Shown here one piece after another: positions 27,514 to 34,950 of a DNA stretch of 51,042 nt. Source of the stretch: Aquimarina megaterium XH134 (GTDB lineage Bacteria > Bacteroidota > Bacteroidia > Flavobacteriales > Flavobacteriaceae); assembly GCF_000520975.1 (NCBI RefSeq), contig NZ_JACB01000063.1:1-51042 (forward strand). Direction: 5' to 3'. Under the pieces are notes generated by a model, which saw only the letters and a program-made list of their open reading frames with translations, did no database searches and had not been told where the DNA came from. The position numbers were made by a program, and so were the translations under genes. Numbering within the stretch: position 1 is the first letter of the stretch; every line of letters begins with the position of its first letter.

Positions 27514-27543
27514 AAAAAGCCTTACTTTTGTAAGGCTTTTTTG
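27514..27543 (+). terminator. Terminator of the tRNA array
   Basis: AAAAAGCCTTAC pairs with GTAAGGCTTTTT across a TTTT loop, followed by further T residues. It begins two bases after the tRNA-Arg discriminator. Confidence 0.85.
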
Positions 27544-27563
27544 TTTTACAATTCTTTATAAAT

Positions 27564-27812
27564 ATGTTTATCGTTTATATTCTTTTTAGTGAATCTATTG
27601 ATATGTATTACGTAGGGCATACAGCAAACATCAAAGACAGATTAGTAAGGCATAATCAAGGAAGAAGTAAATCTACTAAAAGAGGGGCACCCTGGAGGTT
27701 AATGTATTCAGAAAGATTTAAAACAAAATCTGAAGCATATCAACGGGAAATGGAAATCAAAAAAAAGAAATCCAGAAAGTATATCGAAAATTTAATCAAC
27801 TCTAGCAGATAG
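27564..27812 (+). CDS. GIY-YIG nuclease-fold protein
   Basis: This 82-residue single-domain protein of the UPF0213/YhbQ type has VYILFSESIDMYYVGHT (the GIY..YIG strands as VYI and YVG), the conserved Arg in KDRLVRHNQG, WRLMYSERF and the end KSEAYQREMEIKKKKSRKYI. The fold cuts DNA in homing endonucleases; small stand-alone members have uncertain roles. It sits 51 bases after tRNA-Arg and its last codons and stop (Ser-Arg-TAG) are formed by the 5' part of a duplicated tRNA-Arg fragment. This placement suggests insertion of the gene at the tRNA. Confidence 0.85.
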   Translation: MFIVYILFSESIDMYYVGHTANIKDRLVRHNQGRSKSTKRGAPWRLMYSERFKTKSEAYQREMEIKKKKSRKYIENLINSSR

Positions 27813-27866
27813 AGCATCCCGATTTTCTAATCGGGACCATCACAGGTTCGAATCTTGTCGCGATCA
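27804..27866 (+). pseudogene. Duplicated 3' portion of tRNA-Arg
   Basis: The sequence follows tRNA-Arg from the D arm (GATAGAGCATC at 27808-27818, identical to 27457-27467) through an anticodon arm with changed stem (TCCCGAT/ATCGGGA) but retained TTCTAA loop bases, to the T arm and acceptor end. The last 31 bases (27840-27870) match 27486-27516 with one change. There is no 5' acceptor strand, so it cannot fold as a tRNA. Confidence 0.8.
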
Positions 27867-27885
27867 CAAAATTGTAAATATTTAC

Positions 27886-27917
27886 CAAAGCCAGACAATT
27901 ATTGTCTGGCTTTTTTA
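27886..27917 (+). terminator. Rho-independent terminator after the GIY-YIG unit
   Basis: AAAGCCAGACAA pairs with TTGTCTGGCTTT around a short TTA loop, followed by T residues. It closes the unit formed by the GIY-YIG gene and the tRNA fragment. Confidence 0.8.
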
Positions 27918-28042
27918 TAGGTTATTGTTACTTTTATATTTTGAAAATGAAGGATATGTATCCTTTATCTCAATGTTGTAGGTTATGAAGAATAAAAAAG
28001 AAACCATGAAAATTAAATCTATCATATTCTCTATAATTAAAA

Positions 28043-28669
28043 ATGAATCAACCAATCATTTGTTTTGAAGGTCCAAGTGGAATAGGAAAAACAACAATGT
28101 GTAATTTACTTTTAAATAAGTACAACATAATCCCTGAAGTAAATTTTCTATTTGAAAGAACTGATAATGAACCAAAACTCTGGTATTATGAAAGACAGCT
28201 AGACAGGTATCGATTTTGTGAAAATTCAAATAAAAAATCAATCTTGGATGGAGACATCTTCCAGCCAATATGGTACAATTGGGTTTGTAATTACCCTTCA
28301 AGTTTTGCATCCAAAAAAGAAACTCATGAATTCTATAGAACTAAATTATCGGAAGGTAAAATTGCTTTTCCTGATTTATACATAATATTTTATTGCGATG
28401 AAAAATTGCTGCATGTTCGAAAAGAAAAGGACAAAACAAGGAAACGAAGAAATTTCGAAAAACATTTAGAAATTATTGAGCCATTAAAAGAATATTATAG
28501 ATTCTTGGAAAAAGAAACTGATATAGAACTGAAGTTTGTTGAATATGAGAATATAGAAATAGTAAAAAGGAAGGTATTGAATTACATTAATGGTTCCCAT
28601 AGAAAGAAAATTCAGCAATTGAAAACATTTGAACAGATAGAGAATTGGATAGACACAAAGAAAAAATAA
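28043..28669 (+). CDS. P-loop nucleotide/nucleoside kinase-like protein
   Basis: The 208-residue protein opens with ICFEGPSGIGKTTMCNLLL, a Walker A motif of the thymidylate/deoxynucleoside kinase or AAA_33 type (residues 10-18). SILDGDIFQPIWYN around residues 70-83 resembles the DGD/DR substrate-contact region and KEKDKTRKRRNFEKHLE an Arg-rich lid. It probably phosphorylates a small molecule or nucleotide; the substrate is not evident, and an antibiotic or toxin-modifying role is also possible. It lies alone, followed by a palindrome at 28678-28703, in an A+T-rich accessory stretch beside the tRNA array. Confidence 0.7.
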   Translation: MNQPIICFEGPSGIGKTTMCNLLLNKYNIIPEVNFLFERTDNEPKLWYYERQLDRYRFCENSNKKSILDGDIFQPIWYNWVCNYPSSFASKKETHEFYRTKLSEGKIAFPDLYIIFYCDEKLLHVRKEKDKTRKRRNFEKHLEIIEPLKEYYRFLEKETDIELKFVEYENIEIVKRKVLNYINGSHRKKIQQLKTFEQIENWIDTKKK

Positions 28670-28677
28670 TACAGCTT

Positions 28678-28703
28678 ACAACGACATATATGACGTTCGT
28701 TGT
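28678..28703. repeat. Palindromic unit boundary after the kinase gene
   Basis: ACAACGA (28678-28684) and TCGTTGT (28697-28703) form a perfect 7-base inverted repeat around 12 bases, followed by GTATAA. A related TATACA...TGTATA palindrome follows the next gene. The style resembles gene-cassette boundaries but does not fit the integron attC consensus. Confidence 0.5.
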
Positions 28704-28729
28704 GTATAAACCAGAAAATAGTATCTTAA

Positions 28730-29254
28730 ATGGAGAAATGGGATATTTATGATAAAAATAGAATCAAAACGAATAAAGTAGTAAAACGAGATGCATCTTT
28801 CAGTTTTAATGAATTTCATTTGGTTATACACGTTTGTATAATAAATTCGAACAATCAGCTGCTAATCCAACAAAGACAATCTTTCAAAAAAGGATGGTCA
28901 AATATGTGGGATTTAACAGTTGGAGGAAGTGTTCACTCTGGTGAAAATAGTTATAATGCGGCAGAAAGAGAAGTGTTCGAAGAAATTGGATATACGGTTG
29001 ATTTAAGCTTTGTTAGACCAACTTTTACGATTAATTTCGAAAGAGGGTTTGATGACTATTATATTATAATAGCAGACATAGACATAAGTAAACTGAAATT
29101 ACAAAAATCAGAAGTAAAAAATGTTAAATGGGCTGGCAAAGATGAGATAATTCGAATGATTCGAAATAAAGAATTTATTCCATATCATATTAGTTTAATT
29201 GAAATGATTTTCGATATGAAAAATGGATACAGTGTTCATTCAAATAATTTCTAG
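28730..29254 (+). CDS. Nudix hydrolase
   Basis: The 174-residue protein has a complete Nudix box, Gx5Ex7REUxEExG, at residues 66-87 (G66, E72, R80, E81, E84, E85, G87). The preceding LLIQQRQSFKKGWSNMWDLT matches the isopentenyl-diphosphate-isomerase-like/YfcD branch. It should hydrolyse a nucleoside diphosphate linked to another group, using Mg2+ held by the Glu residues; the substrate is unknown. It follows the P-loop kinase gene after 60 bases and is bounded on both sides by small palindromes, so it may have been acquired as a single-gene unit. Confidence 0.92.
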   Translation: MEKWDIYDKNRIKTNKVVKRDASFSFNEFHLVIHVCIINSNNQLLIQQRQSFKKGWSNMWDLTVGGSVHSGENSYNAAEREVFEEIGYTVDLSFVRPTFTINFERGFDDYYIIIADIDISKLKLQKSEVKNVKWAGKDEIIRMIRNKEFIPYHISLIEMIFDMKNGYSVHSNNF

Positions 29255-29265
29255 ATATCGGTCAT

Positions 29266-29283
29266 TATACAACATGGTGTATA
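29266..29283. repeat. Palindromic unit boundary after the Nudix gene
   Basis: TATACAACATGGTGTATA is an 18-base imperfect palindrome 12 bases after the Nudix stop. It shares the TAYA-CAAC / GTTG-TGTATA character with the palindrome after the kinase gene. Confidence 0.45.
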
Positions 29284-29302
29284 GGCAATAAAGCGAAAGA
29301 AA

Positions 29303-29342
29303 TAAAAATGCTAACCAGGTTGTATGCTGGTTAGCACTTTTA
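29303..29342. terminator. Bidirectional hairpin terminator
   Basis: TGCTAACCAG (29309-29318) and CTGGTTAGCA (29327-29336) form a perfect 10-base stem. A-rich and T-rich flanks on either side let it act for the plus-strand Nudix gene and the minus-strand bacteriocin-like gene. Confidence 0.75.
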
Positions 29343-29404
29343 ATAAGTTGTATCTAATAAAGAGGAAAAGTAAACACAAGTTTTCCTAATTATATAAAAC
29401 TAGA

Positions 29405-29602
29405 TTATCTAGCTGTAACCATACAAACGCAATGCCCTAATTCATCACTAAATACTCCTACCCCATTTATACAATGCTCTGGGTTATCGCCCCAATCTGA
29501 ACCTTCTATATGGCAAGGAACACGTTTATTTGTCCTCCCCATGATTTTCTTTTGTTCTGCTTTGTTTAAAACGGTACATAAATTTGAAATTGATTTTAAC
29601 AT
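29405..29602 (-). CDS. Bacteriocin-like secreted peptide precursor
   Basis: This 65-residue peptide opens MLKSISNLCTVLNKAEQKKI followed by MG. I recognise the leader as that of Bacteroidota 'bacteriocin-like' precursors (LKSISNLG..LNKAEQK-I-GG), which are cut after a double-glycine-type site by a peptidase-containing ABC transporter. Here the site is Met-Gly rather than Gly-Gly. The core (about 43 residues) holds four Cys, two of them in a closing CVC, and is rich in Gly and Asp. No transporter or modification enzyme is in the window. A member of the repeated promoter family lies about 210 bases upstream. Secretion and antibacterial action are inferred. Confidence 0.6.
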   Translation of the reverse strand: MLKSISNLCTVLNKAEQKKIMGRTNKRVPCHIEGSDWGDNPEHCINGVGVFSDELGHCVCMVTAR

Positions 29603-29686
29603 GATTAATTAATTTTAGTTTCCCTACTCTATTCTTATATGCTTTTCAGGTTCCGCATTTAAAAATTTTGAAAAGAAATGTTAATC

Positions 29687-29710
29687 CTTTTCTGGCTGTA
29701 GCTAGAAAAG
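29687..29710 (-). other. Hairpin in the predicted leader of the bacteriocin-like gene
   Basis: CTTTTCTgGCT (29687-29697) pairs with AGCtAGAAAAG (29700-29710) around a two-base loop with one mismatch. It lies in the ~205-base untranslated leader predicted between the promoter at 29815-29845 and the ATG at 29602. Confidence 0.4.
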
Positions 29711-29814
29711 AAGAACATAGATGATTTGCGTGTGATAATAGATTGTTGAGAACAACTCATTTTCTGATTAATACTACTTTTATTTAGGTAAAATTAGCTT
29801 CCTTTAATTAAAAC

Positions 29815-29908
29815 TAAAGGTATATGCAGTAAGCGAAATAAGAAATAGGTAATCTATTTCCGAGGTCTTAGAATAAATAAGTGTGACTTTAGGTTAAATA
29901 TTCGTGGC
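29815..29908 (-). promoter_or_regulatory. Promoter repeat E1 with dyad operator
   Basis: Read on the minus strand, this segment matches repeat E2 (32353-32446) over its whole length, including 21 identical bases around the dyad GAAATAGATTACCTATTTC. TTTC (29845-29842) and TACCTTTA (29822-29815) are separated by exactly 19 bases, giving a -33/-7 promoter that points to the bacteriocin-like gene. Confidence 0.7.
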
Positions 29909-30072
29909 GTAGGATTTTAGTAGACATAAATAGTTTGTGTGAATACAGAAATAATACGGTTTTTAAGAACTGTTTTAGTAAAAGATAAAACTAGGTAAGT
30001 GAACTTCATTCAAATAAATTAGTAGATTTAACAATTGATATTTATTACTATAAGAAACTGTAAATTCGTTTT

Positions 30073-32259
30073 ATGAATTCTATTAAATACATTTTCATAA
30101 CAGTTGTTTTTTTTCTTTTTTCAAAAGACATAGAAGCTCAAAATAAAAAGATTGATAGTCTAAAAATTGAATTAGAAAAACATAAAACAAATGATACAAT
30201 TCGAGTAAATTTATTATATGATATAGCGTTTTCTTCTTTTCAAAAAGATATGAATTCTACCGAATTATACCTGGAGAAAGCAGAGGAATTAAGTAACATG
30301 CTAAACTATACAAAAGGAAAAGCAAAAGTATTATACCTAAAAGGGATACTGGAAAATATAAAATCAAATTATGCAAAAAGCTTAATTTTTTTTAATCGCT
30401 CACTAAAGCATTATGAATCTATTAAAGACCAAAAAGGAATTGCAAATATTTATACTGCATTTGGGATAACTCATTTTGACCAATCACAATACAACGAATC
30501 CCTCAAAGCATATAAAAAAGCATTAGAAACCTATGAAGGTTTAGGTTATAAAAGAGAACTTATTACTATCTTAATAAACATTGCAAATGTATATTCTGAA
30601 ACAGGAGAATATAACAAAGCAATTTCAAATTATAAAAGAGCTTTAAAACTAAGTAAAGCGATTAATGATGAAGATGGTGCTGCGTATGTACACCTTAATT
30701 TGGGTGTTGTTTATACAGTGCAAGGTAACTACCCATTAGCAATAGATCATTATAATAAAGCTTTAGATTATTATCAAAAAGTCGATAATACTTTGAGTAT
30801 AACGAATACACTTAATAATTTAGGAAACGTTTATAATTCCTTAAAAAAATACAATAAGGCTTTAGAGTACTATAAACAATCTTTAAGCTTTTCATTAAAA
30901 ATAGAAAACAAGAATCAAATAGCCATAAATAATAGCAGTATCGGTGATATATATTTACGTAAAAAAGAGTATTTAACCTCTCTCCAATATTATCGTATGT
31001 CTTTAGAAACAAGTCAAGAAATTAACAATTTAAAACAGACTTCTATATGTTTTCATCGTATTGGAAGAGTTAATTTATCACTTAACAAACCTTTAATAGC
31101 GCGAGAAAATTTTGTGAAAGCTAAAAATATTAGTGAGAAAACAAATAACCAATATATCTTATCTGAATGCCTTTTAGGAATTGGAGAAACTTATTCATTT
31201 GAAAAACAATATCAAAAAGCACTTCCTTTCATTGAAAAAGGTAAGGAAATAGCAGAAGAACTAGAATTACTAGAAGCTCAAAAAAAAGCATCTGAACTTC
31301 TCTTCAAAATTTATAAAAATACTAGGCAATATAAAAAGGCATTTGAAAATCATCAGCAATATAAAATATTCAATGATAGTATTTTTAATAAAGAAAATAT
31401 AGAAAAAATTGTACAATTAGAATACGAATATAAATACAAAAACGAGTTAGAATCTGCAGAAAAAAGAGAATTAACATTAACAAAAACCGTAAAAACAACT
31501 TCTCAAAATCTAGCAAAGTCACAACGTGATTTATTGTTGGGTGTAATTGCTTTTTTAATAACAACGTTACTTTTGGCGGCCATCATTTTCTTTTTAAAAT
31601 TGAGAAACGAAAAATCCAAAACTCAAAACATTGTGATCGAACAAAAACTGTTACGCTCACAAATGACCCCCCATTTTATATTCAATTCACTCTCTGTTTT
31701 ACAAGGAATGATATTAAATAAAGAAGAAAAAAAGTCGGTTTCATATCTCTCCAAATTTTCAAAACTACTTCGTATTATATTAGAAAATTCCAGAGATAAA
31801 ACCGTTTTACTATCTCAAGAATTAAAAGCAGTGAGAAATTATCTAGCACTTCAAACTTTAGAGAGTAAATCCTGCAAATACACTGTTACTGTAGAAGATA
31901 TAATAGATGAAGCCTTATTTAAAATATCACCTATGCTTATTCAACCCTTTGCCGAAAATGCCATAGAACATGCCTTTACCGATCAACAAGAAGAGAAAAT
32001 CATCGATATACATTTATCATATCTGAATAATGATTTAATTTGTAAGATCTCAGACAATGGCATTGGCATTGATGCTGTGAAGAAAAATAAAAACCAAGAT
32101 AAAAAATCATTATCTACTACTATAACTTCAGAGCGATTAGAAATGTTATCAAAAGATTTTAAAATGAGAGGTTCGGTTATGGTTGAAGATCGAAAAAAAT
32201 ATAACGAAAAAGGGACAGTAGTCACTTTGATAATCCCCTACATTTTACAAAAACCCTAA
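30073..32259 (+). CDS. TPR-containing sensor histidine kinase, LytS/YehU type
   Basis: The 728-residue protein has a signal peptide (YIFITVVFFLFSKDIEA), about eight tetratricopeptide repeats at roughly residues 60-400 in the exported part, a coiled stretch, a membrane helix (486-508) and a cytoplasmic kinase. The His_kinase domain shows QMTPHFIFNSLSVLQGM with the phospho-acceptor His534, the N-box QPFAENAIEHAF (Asn629) and DNGIGID. This class normally phosphorylates a LytTR response regulator, yet none is encoded next to it, so the partner lies elsewhere. Two copies of a repeated promoter flank the gene, 170 bases before its start and about 95 bases after its stop. Confidence 0.92.
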   Translation: MNSIKYIFITVVFFLFSKDIEAQNKKIDSLKIELEKHKTNDTIRVNLLYDIAFSSFQKDMNSTELYLEKAEELSNMLNYTKGKAKVLYLKGILENIKSNYAKSLIFFNRSLKHYESIKDQKGIANIYTAFGITHFDQSQYNESLKAYKKALETYEGLGYKRELITILINIANVYSETGEYNKAISNYKRALKLSKAINDEDGAAYVHLNLGVVYTVQGNYPLAIDHYNKALDYYQKVDNTLSITNTLNNLGNVYNSLKKYNKALEYYKQSLSFSLKIENKNQIAINNSSIGDIYLRKKEYLTSLQYYRMSLETSQEINNLKQTSICFHRIGRVNLSLNKPLIARENFVKAKNISEKTNNQYILSECLLGIGETYSFEKQYQKALPFIEKGKEIAEELELLEAQKKASELLFKIYKNTRQYKKAFENHQQYKIFNDSIFNKENIEKIVQLEYEYKYKNELESAEKRELTLTKTVKTTSQNLAKSQRDLLLGVIAFLITTLLLAAIIFFLKLRNEKSKTQNIVIEQKLLRSQMTPHFIFNSLSVLQGMILNKEEKKSVSYLSKFSKLLRIILENSRDKTVLLSQELKAVRNYLALQTLESKSCKYTVTVEDIIDEALFKISPMLIQPFAENAIEHAFTDQQEEKIIDIHLSYLNNDLICKISDNGIGIDAVKKNKNQDKKSLSTTITSERLEMLSKDFKMRGSVMVEDRKKYNEKGTVVTLIIPYILQKP

Positions 32260-32352
32260 TACCGTACCCCAAAAAAACAGTACTCATAGAAAATAAAGGG
32301 TATATCAGAAAAGGGGTACTTAACGTATTATAATTAATAAATGTTCTATCCT

Positions 32353-32446
32353 TTGCGAATATTTTTTTAAGTATCGCGTTTATTTGTTCTAAAGCTTCAG
32401 AAATAGATTACCTATTTCTTTCTCCGCTCCTACCATATACTTTTAT
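32353..32446 (+). promoter_or_regulatory. Promoter repeat E2 with dyad operator
   Basis: The dyad GAAATAGATTACCTATTTC (32400-32418) overlaps the -33 box TTTC (32415-32418); TACTTTTA (32438-32445) follows after exactly 19 bases. Transcription would start near 32452, 17 bases before the ATG at 32469. Over 60 aligned bases without gaps, about 46 match repeat E3 at 40771-40830. Confidence 0.7.
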
Positions 32447-32468
32447 CACAAATAATCGATAAAAGCAT

Positions 32469-32678
32469 ATGGAAAACATTAAAACAAAATTAAGTCAAGG
32501 TGGATTATTACTCGCAGCAATGGGCATCATATCTATCCTGCTCTCCATTTTCAATTACAACATCAAGTTACTCTCCTGGGTAGATCTATGGGGAAATACC
32601 ATGGGTTGGATTATTAGGTTTCTTCTCATACTTGTAGGAGCTGCATTGTTTATTCTTTTTGGAAGAAATGAAGAATAA
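32469..32678 (+). CDS. Small two-helix membrane protein
   Basis: The 69-residue protein has two predicted membrane helices (GGLLLAAMGIISILLSIFNY and MGWIIRFLLILVGAALFILF) with short charged ends. No family is recognised. It is the first gene behind promoter repeat E2 and is followed by two lipoprotein genes at gaps of 50 and 33 bases, so it probably heads that transcript. Confidence 0.6.
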   Translation: MENIKTKLSQGGLLLAAMGIISILLSIFNYNIKLLSWVDLWGNTMGWIIRFLLILVGAALFILFGRNEE

Positions 32679-32728
32679 ATCAATGAAAATCTATACCCCA
32701 CTTCTCAAGAACAATACAAATAAAACAT

Positions 32729-33298
32729 ATGAAAACAATACAATGTATAGCAATAGTTGCGGTTGCAGTAGCAACTCTAATATCCTGCGGAGGAAGCATA
32801 AGCAACCAACCCGCTAATGCAGATGGTTTTTCTGCTATCGCAAAAGAAATAGAAAACAAATTTGGTGAACATGCGCATTTTACAAACATAACTATAATGC
32901 ACAACAAATCTATAGGGAACACAATTTCATTAACCGTTACTGAAGCCCCAGAATCCTTAAAAATGGGACAATGGAATTTTGTAAATGCCTCTTGGGAACA
33001 AAACTCAGAGATTACTGTTGAAATTCCTGAAGGTACAAAAGCTGCTGATTTTATGTTTCAGTTAAATGAGAAAATAAACCTTAAAAAATTAGGTGAGTTA
33101 ACCGAACAATCCTGTAAACGATTAACCACCGAAAAAGATATCAAAAACCCTACGTTAAAAATGGCTTTTGTAAAGTTTCCTAAAAACGGAGATAACTCAA
33201 AAACTGAATATGTAGTTACGCTTGAACCAGAGAATGGAGGAACCAGCTTCACATTTTACTACAAGCTAAACGGCGATTTTATAAACATGAACTACTAA
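32729..33298 (+). CDS. Hypothetical lipoprotein
   Basis: The 189-residue protein has a lipoprotein signal (IVAVAVATLISCGGS, Cys near residue 20). The mature part contains a helix (ANADGFSAIAKEIENKFGE) and beta strands but no domain I recognise; the balance suggests a small alpha/beta periplasmic domain. It lies between the small membrane protein and the cadherin-like lipoprotein on one strand, in the unit driven by E2. Surface exposure is possible but not shown. Confidence 0.65.
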   Translation: MKTIQCIAIVAVAVATLISCGGSISNQPANADGFSAIAKEIENKFGEHAHFTNITIMHNKSIGNTISLTVTEAPESLKMGQWNFVNASWEQNSEITVEIPEGTKAADFMFQLNEKINLKKLGELTEQSCKRLTTEKDIKNPTLKMAFVKFPKNGDNSKTEYVVTLEPENGGTSFTFYYKLNGDFINMNY

Positions 33299-33331
33299 AA
33301 ATAAAAACTAAAAGAATAAAAGTAAAAAAAC

Positions 33332-34768
33332 ATGAAAAGAGCATTAAAAACAACATCCTTATTAATAGCAATATTGTTACTTAATTTTAGCTGTAGTAAA
33401 GACGATGAAGTTCTGGCAATTAATCTTAAAGATGTAAAAGTAACTATCGATGAAAATCCTGCAAATGGACAGGTTCTTGGTAAAGTTGAAAGCGATAACA
33501 GCAGTTCATTAACTTTTAGTATAACAACGCAAACACCAGCAGGAGCGCTGAGTATAAATAAAAACACAGGGGAACTAACCGTTGCCGATGCGACATTGTT
33601 CGATTTTGAAACAAACCCTACAATTACGGCTACTGTTTCTGCGAATGGAGCTTTAAACAAAGCTACTGTAACAATTAGTATAAATAACATTAATGAGTTA
33701 AATATTCTGGATTTTACAGCTACCATAGATGAAAACCCAACCAATGGGCAATCCCTAGGTACAGTACAAGCCACAGGAGATGCGACATTAAGTTACAGTA
33801 TCACTTCTCAAACACCAACGGGAGCATTAAGCATAAATACAAGTACAGGAGAGTTAACCGTTGCAGATGCTACCTTGTTTGATTTTGAAACAAATCCAAC
33901 AATTACAGCAACTGTTGCTGTTGATAATGCTGGAAATATCCAGAATACAAATGCGACAATCAACCTTAATAATGTAAATGAATTAAGTATCCAGCAATTC
34001 AATACAACTACTGATGAAAACCCAACCAATGGACAATCGCTGGGTACCGTTCAGGCCAATGGTACTGGTGTCTTAAGTTTTAGTATTGCCTCACAAACAC
34101 CAGCTGGGGCTTTAAGTATAAATGCCAGTACTGGAGAATTAACAATAGCCGATGCTACCTTGTTCGATTTTGAGACCAACCCTACGATTACAGCAAATAT
34201 CTCTGTAAATAACTCCGAAAGTACCGAAACAGCTACAGCTACAGTTAATCTAAATGATATAAATGAAATTGGTGAGTTCAAGTTTGGAGGCATCATTTTT
34301 TGGTTAAACCCATCTGATAGTAACCACGGTTTGGTCTGTGCAGTTAGTGACGATCCAACTACTCCAATAATTCCGGGTTGGGGTTGTCAAGGCACAAATA
34401 TAGCTGGAGCTATTGCAACACAGATAGGGCAAGGTCAAACCAATACAACTGCAATTTTAGCTGGGTGCTCTACAGCTGGTATAGCAGCAAATCTTGCATC
34501 AAACAGTACTTCTGGAGGTTATACGGATTGGTTTTTACCAAGTAAAGATGCATTACAGGAAATACATACCCACAGAGCAACAATAAATAGTACTGCAACT
34601 TTAAATGGAGGATCAAATTTAGCTTCTGGTGTTTTTTATTGGACTTCATCACAAAATGATAGTAATACGGCTTGGTCAATTTATTTCGACAACAATGGAG
34701 CGGCATTTTTCCTAAATAAAGGAACAACAGGGAGCAACATAAAAATGCGAGCAGTAAGAGCTTTCTAA
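33332..34768 (+). CDS. Cadherin-like lipoprotein with DUF1566 C-terminal domain
   Basis: The 478-residue protein has a lipobox (LLLNFSCSKDDE), then three bacterial cadherin-like modules of about 95 residues (residues ~30-315), each carrying IDENPTNGQSLGTVQ, TPAGALSINTSTGELTVADA and TLFDFETNPTITA. A C-terminal DUF1566/Lcl domain follows: GGIIFWLNPSDSNHGLVCAV, GYTDWFLPSKDALQEI, FYWTSSQND, AWSIYF and MRAVRAF. DUF1566 is a C-type-lectin-like fold used for surface display or ligand binding. The protein should therefore be an anchored adhesin. The modules are also repeated at DNA level (33720-33900 and 34012-34190), showing recent expansion. Confidence 0.85.
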   Translation: MKRALKTTSLLIAILLLNFSCSKDDEVLAINLKDVKVTIDENPANGQVLGKVESDNSSSLTFSITTQTPAGALSINKNTGELTVADATLFDFETNPTITATVSANGALNKATVTISINNINELNILDFTATIDENPTNGQSLGTVQATGDATLSYSITSQTPTGALSINTSTGELTVADATLFDFETNPTITATVAVDNAGNIQNTNATINLNNVNELSIQQFNTTTDENPTNGQSLGTVQANGTGVLSFSIASQTPAGALSINASTGELTIADATLFDFETNPTITANISVNNSESTETATATVNLNDINEIGEFKFGGIIFWLNPSDSNHGLVCAVSDDPTTPIIPGWGCQGTNIAGAIATQIGQGQTNTTAILAGCSTAGIAANLASNSTSGGYTDWFLPSKDALQEIHTHRATINSTATLNGGSNLASGVFYWTSSQNDSNTAWSIYFDNNGAAFFLNKGTTGSNIKMRAVRAF

Positions 34769-34784
34769 AATTTTTGATTCAAAA

Positions 34785-34818
34785 AAGCAAATCACTTTTA
34801 AAACAAGGTGGTTTGCTT
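34785..34818 (+). terminator. Hairpin terminator after the cadherin-like gene
   Basis: AAGCAAATCAC (34785-34795) pairs with GTGGTTTGCTT (34808-34818) with one wobble. There is no long T-run. It separates the lipoprotein unit from the protease/LemA operon. Confidence 0.5.
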
Positions 34819-34950
34819 ATCACTAAAAGGTACCTATTAGTATTACATCCTTCCAAAGACCAAACATTGAAGTCAGGCTTGATACCGGATTAGGTTCTTT
34901 ATTTAAAAAAACATCATAAGACAGTTCATCCACTACTAAATCTAAATAAA

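Larger units (their letters stand above)
29603..30072. other. Intergenic region between the peptide gene and the sensor kinase
   Basis: These 470 bases hold no convincing gene. A 33-codon open frame on the minus strand (29659-29760) has no protein-like character. The region carries a hairpin (29687-29710) and the inverted copy of the promoter repeat (29815-29908). The plus-strand promoter of the sensor kinase should lie in 29910-30070, but I found no consensus box. Confidence 0.5.

Noticed and set aside
28678..29283. Integron attC sites after the kinase and Nudix genes
   Set aside because: The RYYYAAC/GTTRRRY core motifs do not fit, the palindromes are too short, and no integron integrase is seen.
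29659..29760. 33-codon frame on the minus strand between promoter E1 and the bacteriocin-like gene
   Set aside because: The peptide has low complexity, no leader-like or hydrophobic pattern, and overlaps a hairpin; it is more likely untranslated leader.
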